From Fibrobacter sp. UWH6 (GTDB taxonomy: Bacteria; Fibrobacterota; Fibrobacteria; Fibrobacterales; Fibrobacteraceae): 64,000 bases of DNA. The stretch is taken from positions 124,001 through 188,000 of the forward strand of contig NZ_FRAX01000006.1 in the NCBI RefSeq assembly GCF_900142465.1, read 5' to 3'. The notes below the pieces were generated by a model. That model made no database searches, was not told the origin of the DNA, and saw nothing but the letters and a program-made list of their open reading frames with translations. Positions 35,701-43,708 of the stretch are shown here, one piece after another. The position numbers and the translations under genes were made by a program. Position 1 is the first letter of the stretch, and every line of letters begins with the position of its first letter.

Positions 35701-35860
35701 GTCCTTCGAAGAAGGTGGCCGCGCCCGCTTGATGATGGCTATCCGTCAGGCAGAAACCCTTTCCGACGAACCTCTGAAGGTTGAAGAACCGGCTCCTGCC
35801 GCTGATTCTGCAGCCCCTGCCGATAGCGCAGCCTCTGCGGTTATCGCTGCTGCAAACTAA
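32774..35860 (+). CDS. DUF2723 / PMT-like membrane glycosyltransferase with C-terminal helical repeats
   Basis: A 1028-residue membrane protein with about 12 helices. It matches the DUF2723 family, which is related to protein O-mannosyltransferases. The first loop reads [24 protein letters not shown], where the Asp-Cys-Gly-Glu core is the conserved acidic pair expected to act in catalysis, and HPPGTP is the family hallmark. A soluble C-terminal part (about residues 650-1028) has TPR-like helices and an Ala/Pro tail. Two further membrane segments sit near 590-640. It starts with GTG one base after the nusB stop (AAGGAG upstream). With the adjacent DPM-like enzyme it may glycosylate exported proteins using lipid-linked sugar; the acceptor is unknown. 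Confidence 0.85.
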   Translation: [1028 protein letters not shown]

Positions 35861-35888
35861 CTGTTGAAACTTGAAACTCGAAACTAGC
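35861..35888. repeat. Short heptad run (four units)
   Basis: CTGTTGA, AACTTGA, AACTCGA and AACTAGC are in exact 7-base phase. They fill almost the whole gap between the DUF2723 gene and the next glycosyltransferase gene. Confidence 0.7.
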
Positions 35889-35896
35889 GATTTTAT

Positions 35897-36820
35897 ATGG
35901 ATTTAAGTCTTGTTATCCCGGTGAAGGAAGAAAGCGAAAATCTTCCGGATCTTCTTAAGGAAATCGTTGCCGCTATTGAACCCACTGGCTTTACCTACGA
36001 AGTCATTATCATTGATGATGGTAGCCGTGACAGCACTTGGGAAGTGGTGGAGTCCCTGTCGAAGGAATATTCCTTCCTGAAGGCTTTCCGCTTCCAGTTC
36101 AATTGCGGTAAGGCTGCTGGCTTGGCTTTCGGATTCTCCAAGGCTACCGGCAAGTATGTGGCGACCCTTGATGGCGATCTTCAGGACGATCCTCTTGAAA
36201 TTCCCAAGATGATTAAGATCCTCGATGAGGGATATGATCTGGTTTCGGGTTGGAAGATCCGTCGCCTGGATCCCTGGCACAAGACTTGGCCTTCCAAGTT
36301 GTTCAACTTGACTGTGTCTGCAGTTTGCGGACAGCGCCTCCACGATTTTAACTGCGGCATCAAGGCTTACCGCAGTTCCGTGGTCCGCTTCATTCACCTG
36401 TATGGCGATTTCCATCGCTTTATTCCGGTGATGGCCAAGTGGCAGGGTTTCCGCATTACCGAAATGCCTGTGGCTCATCGAGCACGCGTTCATGGCGTTT
36501 CCAAGTATGGCGTTTCCCGTCTGGTTTCTGGATTCCTGGATTTGCTTTCTCTCATGTTCCTGCGCAGCTTTGCCGCAAAGCCCTTGCATTTCTTTGGCTT
36601 GCTTGGCTTGATCTTTATGCTGGCCGGTTTTGGCATTTGTGGCTACTTCGGCTATGAATGGATTAAGTTGGGCGCCCTGCATGTTCGCCCCCTCTTGCTG
36701 GCTGGCGGTTTCTCCCTGGTCATGGGCGTGCAGTTCTTTAGTCTTGGGCTTCTTGGTGAAATGATGAATGGAAACAAGAAACAGACTTATCCTGTGGCGG
36801 AATCCATTAACGACAAGTAA
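35897..36820 (+). CDS. Family 2 glycosyltransferase with two C-terminal membrane helices (GtrB/ArnC-like)
   Basis: A 307-residue GT2 enzyme. It has the nucleotide-sugar fold with IIDDGSRDSTW, the metal-binding motif TLDGDLQDDPLEIP, and KAYRSSVV..YGDFHRFIPVMAKWQGF. Two C-terminal helices (about 235-260 and 270-295) anchor it, as in enzymes that load sugars onto undecaprenyl phosphate. The sugar is not known. The leader is a heptad repeat run rather than a ribosome site. Confidence 0.85.
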   Translation: MDLSLVIPVKEESENLPDLLKEIVAAIEPTGFTYEVIIIDDGSRDSTWEVVESLSKEYSFLKAFRFQFNCGKAAGLAFGFSKATGKYVATLDGDLQDDPLEIPKMIKILDEGYDLVSGWKIRRLDPWHKTWPSKLFNLTVSAVCGQRLHDFNCGIKAYRSSVVRFIHLYGDFHRFIPVMAKWQGFRITEMPVAHRARVHGVSKYGVSRLVSGFLDLLSLMFLRSFAAKPLHFFGLLGLIFMLAGFGICGYFGYEWIKLGALHVRPLLLAGGFSLVMGVQFFSLGLLGEMMNGNKKQTYPVAESINDK

Positions 36821-36875
36821 TGTTTGTTATTTTAACTGTTGATTTTTGATTAGAAACGTTTTGGAGTACAAAAGC

Positions 36876-37592
36876 ATGTCTTATCCTAAGAGTTTGGTAA
36901 TTGTTCCCACCTACAACGAGAAGGAAAATATCCTGCTGATCATGTCTGCTATCTTGAAGCAGAACGAATGCCTGGAAATCCTGGTGGTGGACGATGGATC
37001 TCCCGATGGTACCGGAGACATGGTTGAAGCGGAAGCTGCAAAGAATCCCCGCATCCATCTTCTTCGCCGTCCCGGCAAGATGGGCCTGGGTTCTGCTTAT
37101 GTGACTGGCTTCAAGTGGGCTCTTGAACGTGACTTCGAACGCGTCTTTGAAATGGATGCCGACTTTAGCCACAATCCTGCCGACTTGAACCGCTTCCTGG
37201 AAGCTGCAGAAAATGGTGCTGACCTTGTGCTGGGTAGCCGTTATCTGGATCGTAAGATTAGCGTGGTCAACTGGGATCTGAAGCGTTTGATTCTTAGCTA
37301 TGGCGCTAATGTCTACACCCGTATTGCAACTGGTCTTCCCATTAGCGATGCTACCGGTGGATTCAAGTGCTACTGTCGTAGCGCCCTGCAGGCTCTGAAC
37401 CTGGACAAGATGAAGAGCGATGGCTACTGCTTCCAGATTGAAACTACCTTCAAGATTTGGAAGAAGGGACTTACCGTCAAGGAAATTCCCATCGTGTTTA
37501 CCGACCGTACCCGCGGCACTTCCAAGATGAGCGGTGGCATTATTTCTGAAGCATTCTTCCTGGTCCTTAAGCTGCGTCTGGGTTTGGCATAA
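36876..37592 (+). CDS. Polyprenol-phosphate mannose synthase-like GT2 (DPM1 type)
   Basis: A soluble-type DPM1 homologue of 238 residues. It has the start LVIVPTYNEKENI, VVDDGSPDGTGDMV, the MDADFSHNPADL motif (DAD metal site), GSRYL, DATGGFKCYCRSAL and the end KMSGGIISEAFF. It would transfer mannose (or another hexose) from a nucleotide donor to polyprenyl phosphate. It lacks the C-terminal helices found in bacterial GtrA-fused forms. The ATG at 36876 follows GGAG at a somewhat long 10-base spacing. This is the likely donor supplier for the DUF2723 enzyme upstream. Confidence 0.85.
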   Translation: MSYPKSLVIVPTYNEKENILLIMSAILKQNECLEILVVDDGSPDGTGDMVEAEAAKNPRIHLLRRPGKMGLGSAYVTGFKWALERDFERVFEMDADFSHNPADLNRFLEAAENGADLVLGSRYLDRKISVVNWDLKRLILSYGANVYTRIATGLPISDATGGFKCYCRSALQALNLDKMKSDGYCFQIETTFKIWKKGLTVKEIPIVFTDRTRGTSKMSGGIISEAFFLVLKLRLGLA

Positions 37593-37610
37593 TCTAAACA
37601 AGGGTGTTCC

Positions 37611-39197
37611 ATGGCTGTAGATTATTCCTGCTCCGTTATTATTGTCGCCTACAATTCCTGTGACTTTATTCCTGCCTGTCTAAAGTCCGTCCGTGACGCA
37701 AGTGAAGGCTTGGATACCCAGGTCATTGTGTTGGACAATGGTTCGCCTGAACCCATATCTGCAGAAATCAAGGCGTTCTTCCCTGAAGTCCTGTGGATAG
37801 ATTCCAAGGAAAATCTGGGCTTTGGTAAGGGATGTAATCTTGCTGTAAAGTCGGCTACCAACCCCTATCTGTTCTTTATCAATCCGGATACTCTCGTTTC
37901 CAAGGATTCCTTCCGCAAGATGCTGGAATTCGTGCAGGAACATCCGGAAACGGGTCTTGCCGGCAGCCGTATCCTGAATGAGGATGGTTCCCTGCAATTG
38001 GCTTGCCGCCGTTCGTTCCCCACGGCGTTCTCTGCCATTTCAAAGACGGTGGGGCTGGCCGCCTTGTTTCCCAAGAGCAAGCTGTTTGCTTCCTACAACA
38101 TGACCTACGCCGACCCCGAAGAGGTTACGGAAGTGGATGCCATCAGCGGATCCTTCTTCTGCATGCGTCGTGACTTGTACGAACAGCTGAAGGGCTTTGA
38201 TGAAGACTTCTTCATGTATGGTGAGGACCTGGACCTTTGCTTCCGTGCAAAAGTGGCTGGTTTCAAGAACTATTACACTCCGGCAACCAATATCCTTCAT
38301 TTCAAGGGACAGAGCTGCAAGACTCGCCGTTGGAAATCCTATGTGGATTTCTACAAGGCCATGATTATTTTCGTGAAGAAGCATAAGGACTTGTACTTTG
38401 TGCCGACACTGTTTGTGACTTTGGGTATCCTGTTTGCTGCCTTTGTGGGAATGTTCTCCCGCCTGATTCCAAAGTTCTGGAAAATCTTCCTGGATTTGGG
38501 TGTGGTGGCTCTGTGGGGACTTGTGGCCAACGTCCATTTTGAAAACGGCTGGTTGATTGCGGGTGTTGTAGCCTTGATCAATATCGTCTTCCTTACCTTT
38601 AGGGGGGAGTACGCTAACGGTAGTTTGAAGGGGGAGAGATTTATCCGCTTTCTGCTACCTCTAAATATACTGGCTGTGGCAGGAGTCTGTTTGCCTTATT
38701 TGTTGCCTCTGGACGACATGCCTAGCGCTAAGAGTCACTTTATTCACGCTCTGCTTGAATTGGAAGTGTCCTGCTTATTTATCCCCCTGGCCCTCAAGGC
38801 CTGGCGTCGTGTGGCTTTCTGGATAAACTATTTCTACCGCATTTTTGCCAAGAAACGTCATCGTTCCATTTTGCTGGGCGGCTCCCAGGATTCTCTGGAC
38901 AACTGGTTTGACCGTTACAACGTGATTCCCGGTATCGAAATTCTGGGTTGCGTATCCAATGACCCTAAGGCGGTTTCCGAAAGCAATCGTCAGCACCTGT
39001 TGGGCCCCCTTTCCAGTATGGAGTCTGTTTGCAATCGAACTGGCTGCCGCGAACTTCTGGTGGTGTCCAATTTCTCTGGATATTGTGAGCCCTACGACGT
39101 AAATTGGCTTGAAAAGTTGGGTTTACGTGTGTTTTTGCTCATAGGAAACGGAAAAGATGGCGATTATGCCCTTGTAAACCTTAAATACCTCCATTAG
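37611..39197 (+). CDS. GT2 rhamnosyltransferase-like enzyme fused to a membrane domain and a Rossmann-like C-terminal domain
   Basis: A 528-residue protein. The N-terminal 230 residues are a GT2 domain like bacterial rhamnosyltransferases (VIIVAYNSCDFI, LDNGSPE, GFGKGCNLAV, FINPDTLV, FDEDFFMYGEDLDLC). About residues 260-400 hold five or six membrane helices. The last 115 residues read as a nucleotide-binding-like fold (SILLGGSQDSLDNWFDRYNVIPGIEILGCVSNDPK, RELLVVSNF), similar to the sensor-like domain of polyprenyl glycosylphosphotransferases, but with no phosphotransferase after it. The fusion is unusual and the role of the tail is unknown. Confidence 0.75.
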   Translation: MAVDYSCSVIIVAYNSCDFIPACLKSVRDASEGLDTQVIVLDNGSPEPISAEIKAFFPEVLWIDSKENLGFGKGCNLAVKSATNPYLFFINPDTLVSKDSFRKMLEFVQEHPETGLAGSRILNEDGSLQLACRRSFPTAFSAISKTVGLAALFPKSKLFASYNMTYADPEEVTEVDAISGSFFCMRRDLYEQLKGFDEDFFMYGEDLDLCFRAKVAGFKNYYTPATNILHFKGQSCKTRRWKSYVDFYKAMIIFVKKHKDLYFVPTLFVTLGILFAAFVGMFSRLIPKFWKIFLDLGVVALWGLVANVHFENGWLIAGVVALINIVFLTFRGEYANGSLKGERFIRFLLPLNILAVAGVCLPYLLPLDDMPSAKSHFIHALLELEVSCLFIPLALKAWRRVAFWINYFYRIFAKKRHRSILLGGSQDSLDNWFDRYNVIPGIEILGCVSNDPKAVSESNRQHLLGPLSSMESVCNRTGCRELLVVSNFSGYCEPYDVNWLEKLGLRVFLLIGNGKDGDYALVNLKYLH

Positions 39198-39258
39198 GTC
39201 TACAACGTTTTCGCGAAATGATATTATTTTTGTGTAAGTAATTGGTAATAAAGGTCTT

Positions 39259-39504
39259 ATGTTAGATTCTAAGCTTTTGGATATTATTTGCTGCCCCGAA
39301 ACTCGTGCAGCCCTCAAGTTGGCAGATAGCGAACGTCTTTCTGCCTTGAATAGTGCTATTTCTGCCGGAACCCTCAAGAATGTGGGGGGTGAAACAATTA
39401 CTGAATCCTTGACCGAGGCTTTGATTACTGCTGACGGTTCTAGGGTTTACCCTGTCCGTGAAGGAATTCCTGTCCTTTTGTCTGACGAAGCAATTTTGCT
39501 CTAA
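39259..39504 (+). CDS. Trm112-family small zinc-ribbon-like protein
   Basis: An 81-residue protein of the Trm112/YcaR type. It starts LDSKLLDIICCPETRAALKL and ends YPVREGIPVLLSDEAI, which are the family hallmarks. It has the two N-terminal Cys but the C-terminal Cys pair is absent. In other organisms such proteins activate methyltransferases. It stands 60 bases after the glycosyltransferase and shortly before the scaffold-like gene. Confidence 0.75.
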   Translation: MLDSKLLDIICCPETRAALKLADSERLSALNSAISAGTLKNVGGETITESLTEALITADGSRVYPVREGIPVLLSDEAILL

Positions 39505-39518
39505 TTGTAGAGGTGTTT

Positions 39519-42413
39519 ATGGCGGTGACGTTGGAATCTCTAAAAAAGTCTGTAGGCAAGAAAAACAGTAAGTCCAAGATTTTTGCCTGGCTTGCCGATA
39601 TGGAACTTGCTGCAGGTGATTTGGACACTGCTCTTCAGAGAGTCAACGGTGGTTTGACCCTTTATCCTGGTGATATTGCGGCTAGACTTGTTCGTTCCAA
39701 GATTCTCTTTCAGAAAGAAGAATTTGAAGATTGCGTACAGGAATGCACCAACATTCTTGTGATGGATCCGTTTAACCTGGCTGCCCAAAAGATTATGGGC
39801 GACGCTTATGATCGCCTGGGAAATGTCGCCGAACGTAACCGCTGCTACCGTCGCTACCATGACATGGATCCCCTGAACAAGTTCTGGAAGGATGAATACG
39901 ATGTCATTCCTGAGGCTGCAGTCGTGGCCGAAGCCGCTGCTGTTGCTGGCGCCGCTACCGAAGAAGTTTCTGGTGGCTTTGACGTTCCGTCTGATGGTGA
40001 CGATTCTCTGAACTTCAATCTTTCTGATGCCCTGTCATCCGGAAATGATGATGAATCCTCCGATGGTGGTCTTTTCGAAAAATCCAATTCTAATACTGGA
40101 CTCTTTAGCGGTCCTGATGATTCTGCTGACGATGAATCTCTTGGGGGAGGCTTGTTTGAAAAGTCTAACTCCGGTGGCCGCTCCTTTGAAAAGGCCTTTG
40201 GTGAAGCTTTCGGCGAAACCTCTGACGATGATGTTGCTTCTGAAAGCATGGGTTCGTCGGGTTTGTTCAGCTCCGGTATGCAGGAGGATGACGCTCCTGC
40301 AGAACAGTCTTCCTCTTTTGGTTTTGGCTTTGCTTCAGAGAGCAGTTCGTCTAACGATGATGATCCGTTTGCTGCTCTTGCCGCCATGCTTCCGAACAGC
40401 GATTCCGGTGATGATGCCGCAATCGATGAACTGACTGCTTCGCTTGATTCTGTTATGGATTCCATTAGGGCTGACGATGATATCGATAAGCCCATTGAAG
40501 AATTCCCTGCAGATGACAATGTTTCCGGCAACGATGTTAATGCCGCCCTGTCGGATATGTTCGGCCTAGATGATGATCTTGAAGCCGAAGAAATGCCTGC
40601 TCCCAAGGCTGCTGATTTCTCTGCATCTGTTGTGGATGAAGCTGCCGAAGCAAATGCATCCAAGATTTTTGAAAGCCAGTCTACAGCTTCTGCTGACAAG
40701 CCCCTGAGTGTAGATGACGCCTTCGATTCTATTTTCGGTGAAGATGAACTTCCTGAAGAATTCGGTTCCGCACCTGCAGCCTCTGCTGCAGCTCCTGCCG
40801 CTCCGGCACCCGTAGAACCGGCTGCCGAAGAATCTTCCTTGTTTGAAAAGTCATCTTCTTTTGCCGATGATTCCTTCTCTTCTTTGACTTCCTTCGAAGA
40901 ACCCGCTGCACCTGCAGCTCTGGAAGAACCTGCCGCTCCGGCTGCACCTGCCGCAGACAAGCCCTTGAGCGTGGACGATGCCTTTGATTCTATTTTCGGC
41001 GAAGATGAACTTCCTGATGAATTTGGTTCTGCACCTGCCGCTCCGGCTGCACCTGTTGAAGCCGCAGCACCTGTAGAAACAATTGCTCCTGCTGCCGAAC
41101 TTGCTGACGAGCCGGCTGGTTTCTCGATGTTTGAAAAGTCCGCCGATGCAGACTTTAGCACTACATCTCTGGATTCCATGTCAGACGAACCTCTGTCTGA
41201 ATCTATTTCCGCTTTGTCTGATATTCCTGCCGTACCGGAGGCTCCGGTCGCAGCCGCTCCCGCTGCCGATAAGCCTGTGAGCGTGGATGACGCCTTTGGA
41301 TCTATTTTCGGTGAAGATGAACTTCCCGAAGAAAATCTCTTTGAAAAGTCCAGCGAATCATCTGAACTGTCTCTTGGCGGTGATGACAATCTCTCCTTCG
41401 ACGCTCCGGTTGACATGCTTGCCGAAGGTCAGGCTGAACAAGCTGCAGAAGAAACATTTGAAGTTCCTGCCCTAGAAACTACCGAAGAACCGAAGTTTGT
41501 ATCGGAAGTGGATGTTCCTTCCGATCCGCAGATCGCTTCTCCCATGTCGTTCATGGATGACGATTCTGAAGTTGGTTCTGCTTTCAATTCCATCTTTGGC
41601 GCGGATGATGATCTGCCCGAGGAAAAGGCTGAAAATACACTTGTTGAACAAGTTAATTTGGCTGAATCGGAATTGACTATGCCCGAAGCCCCTGTTTCCG
41701 AAAAACAGGAATCTACTGATATTGCTCAGGAAATGGGCGGTGCATTTGCATCCATGTTTGGTGATGACGATGATTTGGATTTGCCTGGCATGAATTCAGA
41801 AACCGAATCGTCTGACTTGAATTTTGAATCCGCACAGCAGCTCACGACTGCCGCTGTAGAAGAATCTCTGCAGAATCCTGCATCGGGTAATTTGGAAACG
41901 GATTTGAATAAGTCCTTCGACAGTCTTTTTGGTGGCGATGATGATTTTGTCGCCCCTGAGGTTGGTTCCGCGGCTCCTTCTGAAGTTGCTCCTGAGGCAG
42001 ACGTTTCTTTCGTCGAAAAGCCCGTTGCCGGAAATCCGGACCTGGCTTCTCTGGAAAGTGAAGTTTCCGGTGCCTTTAAGGGTCTGTTCGACATGGAAGA
42101 TGATGCGCTGACCGAAACACCCAAGACTACTGGCAGCGGCATGGATTTCTTGATGTCAGGTGACTCTGACGATGAAATCACTGCTGGCCTTGTAAAGAAT
42201 CCGGATGCTCCTATCGAAAGGGGCGCACTGAATCTTGATGATAGCATGGGAACTAGAACCTTGGCAGAAATCTATTTTGACCAGGGACTTTATGCCGACG
42301 CTCTCAAGATGTACCAGGAACTGGTTCAGCGTGAACCTGGTGATCGGGAACTTGCGGCCCGTAAGGATGAAATTGAAAAGATTTTCCGTGACAAGTTTGG
42401 AGGTAACACCTAA
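39519..42413 (+). CDS. Large acidic repeat protein with TPR-like ends and recurring FGxDD and FEKS motifs
   Basis: A 964-residue, very acidic protein rich in Ala, Ser, Asp, Glu and Pro. The N-terminal 120 residues form TPR-like helices (KSKIFAWLADMELAAGDLDTALQRV). The C-terminal 60 residues form another TPR-like pair (GTRTLAEIYFDQGLYADALKMYQ). The long middle is predicted to be disordered and carries two recurring motifs. One is a core like AFxSIFGEDELPEE at about residues 340, 398, 485, 588, 685, 740, 796 and 850; the last four are about 55 residues apart. The other is LFEKS at about 183, 212, 441, 537 and 607. It looks like a scaffold with several binding sites for partner proteins. It overlaps pilT by one base, so a role in the same surface-motility or secretion apparatus is likely. 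No signal peptide is visible. Confidence 0.65.
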   Translation: MAVTLESLKKSVGKKNSKSKIFAWLADMELAAGDLDTALQRVNGGLTLYPGDIAARLVRSKILFQKEEFEDCVQECTNILVMDPFNLAAQKIMGDAYDRLGNVAERNRCYRRYHDMDPLNKFWKDEYDVIPEAAVVAEAAAVAGAATEEVSGGFDVPSDGDDSLNFNLSDALSSGNDDESSDGGLFEKSNSNTGLFSGPDDSADDESLGGGLFEKSNSGGRSFEKAFGEAFGETSDDDVASESMGSSGLFSSGMQEDDAPAEQSSSFGFGFASESSSSNDDDPFAALAAMLPNSDSGDDAAIDELTASLDSVMDSIRADDDIDKPIEEFPADDNVSGNDVNAALSDMFGLDDDLEAEEMPAPKAADFSASVVDEAAEANASKIFESQSTASADKPLSVDDAFDSIFGEDELPEEFGSAPAASAAAPAAPAPVEPAAEESSLFEKSSSFADDSFSSLTSFEEPAAPAALEEPAAPAAPAADKPLSVDDAFDSIFGEDELPDEFGSAPAAPAAPVEAAAPVETIAPAAELADEPAGFSMFEKSADADFSTTSLDSMSDEPLSESISALSDIPAVPEAPVAAAPAADKPVSVDDAFGSIFGEDELPEENLFEKSSESSELSLGGDDNLSFDAPVDMLAEGQAEQAAEETFEVPALETTEEPKFVSEVDVPSDPQIASPMSFMDDDSEVGSAFNSIFGADDDLPEEKAENTLVEQVNLAESELTMPEAPVSEKQESTDIAQEMGGAFASMFGDDDDLDLPGMNSETESSDLNFESAQQLTTAAVEESLQNPASGNLETDLNKSFDSLFGGDDDFVAPEVGSAAPSEVAPEADVSFVEKPVAGNPDLASLESEVSGAFKGLFDMEDDALTETPKTTGSGMDFLMSGDSDDEITAGLVKNPDAPIERGALNLDDSMGTRTLAEIYFDQGLYADALKMYQELVQREPGDRELAARKDEIEKIFRDKFGGNT

Positions 42414-43522
42414 TGGCAGAACAGGCTCAGCTTCGTATTGAACAGCTCTTGCGCGAAATGGTGAATCGCAAGGCTTCTGATATGCACATTCGCGTGGGTG
42501 TACCTCCGGTCTACCGTATTAACGGTGCCCTGACTAAACCTTTCGACATCCGCGTCGATGGCGGTATGATGGATTCCTTCCTGGATGATATCATGAATCG
42601 TGACCAAAAACTGCGTTTTGAACAGAATAAGGAATGCGACTTTGCTGTGGGCGCCCGCGATATGGGTCGTTTCCGTGTGAACGTGTTCCGTCAGCGCGGT
42701 TCCATCGCTATCGTTATCCGTCATATTAAGGCAAAGATTCCTCCCTTCGAAGAACTGCACTTGCCTGAAATCATCAAGAAGTTGGCTTTGACCAAGCGCG
42801 GCCTTATTCTGGTGACGGGTACGACGGGTTCTGGTAAGTCTACCACCTTGGCTTCTATGCTGGATTACATTAACCAGAGCGAAGCGGTGAACATCATTAC
42901 CGTTGAAGATCCTATCGAATACCTCTATAAGGATAACGTCGCCATTATTTCTCAGCGTGAAATTGGCGTAGATACCCTTTCTTATGCGAATGCCCTTCGT
43001 GCCGCTCTTCGTCAGGACCCTGACGTTTTGCTGGTGGGCGAAATTCGTGACCTGGAAACCATGCAGATTGCCATGACCGCTGCTGATACCGGTCATATGG
43101 TGTTTGCTACGATTCATACCACCAACGCAACTGAAACTATTCACCGTGTGCTTTCTATGTACCCGCCGCACCAGCATGATGAAATCCGTCTGCTTCTGGG
43201 TGAAGTTCTGGCGGGCATTATTTCTCTGCGCTTGCTGCCCACCAAGGATGGCAAGGGTCGTGTTCCCGCAGCAGAAATTCTGGTGAACACCGGTGCCGTT
43301 CGTGAGTACATCCAGGACAAGGATAAGAACGATCTTATTGAAGAAGCTATCGCTGATGGTCATATGCAGTACCAGAGCCAGACCTTTGACCAGGCCTTGC
43401 TGGAACTGTATCAGACCGAACAGATTACCCTTGAAACTGCAATGAATGCCGCTACCAACCGTGATGACTTCGATCTTAAGATCCGCGGTATTTCCGGCAC
43501 TTCTGATCGCGGCTGGATGTAA
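42413..43522 (+). CDS. pilT: PilT-family twitching-motility retraction ATPase
   Basis: A 369-residue hexameric ATPase that powers pilus retraction. It has the N-terminal PAS-like region (ASDMHIRVGVPPVYRINGAL), the Walker A TGTTGSGKSTT, the Asp box TVEDPIEY, the Walker B ALRQDPDVLLVGEIRD and the His box HMVFATIHTTNA. It carries the AIRNLIRE-like helix in altered form (AVREYIQDKDKNDLIEEAI). The gene overlaps the scaffold gene by one base (TAATG). A strong terminator follows. Confidence 0.93.
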   Translation: MAEQAQLRIEQLLREMVNRKASDMHIRVGVPPVYRINGALTKPFDIRVDGGMMDSFLDDIMNRDQKLRFEQNKECDFAVGARDMGRFRVNVFRQRGSIAIVIRHIKAKIPPFEELHLPEIIKKLALTKRGLILVTGTTGSGKSTTLASMLDYINQSEAVNIITVEDPIEYLYKDNVAIISQREIGVDTLSYANALRAALRQDPDVLLVGEIRDLETMQIAMTAADTGHMVFATIHTTNATETIHRVLSMYPPHQHDEIRLLLGEVLAGIISLRLLPTKDGKGRVPAAEILVNTGAVREYIQDKDKNDLIEEAIADGHMQYQSQTFDQALLELYQTEQITLETAMNAATNRDDFDLKIRGISGTSDRGWM

Positions 43523-43563
43523 TCGTTCTAGACCTTGCGAATATTTCCGCAAATTTTGCAAAG

Positions 43564-43592
43564 AACACCGGTTAAAAGCCGGTGTTTTTTTT
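43564..43592 (+). terminator. Rho-independent terminator of pilT
   Basis: AACACCGG and CCGGTGTT pair around TTAAAAG and are followed by seven Ts. Confidence 0.9.
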
Positions 43593-43655
43593 GTTTTCCT
43601 CAGGGGTAAACTGCGCGGAATTTGATTGCTGGGGGAGGTGTGCGCTGCTTTTGGA

Positions 43656-43687
43656 AAAGGACCCTCCGACGAATCGGAAGGTCCTTT
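43656..43687 (-). terminator. Hairpin at the end of the carbohydrate-binding lipoprotein gene
   Basis: AAAGGACC-TCCGA and TCGGA-GGTCCTTT form a 13-14-bp stem with one mismatch and a CGAA loop. It lies 22 bases after the stop codon of the leftward gene. The T-run expected on that strand is poor, so it may be a weak terminator. Confidence 0.55.
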
Positions 43688-43708
43688 GGGGGTTAGGAGG
43701 GTAATTTC

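Noticed and set aside
39854-41416. Leftward Ser-rich open frame opposite the scaffold gene
   Set aside because: Simple complement of Ala/Glu/Asp codons; the rightward gene has TPR caps and a coupled pilT start.
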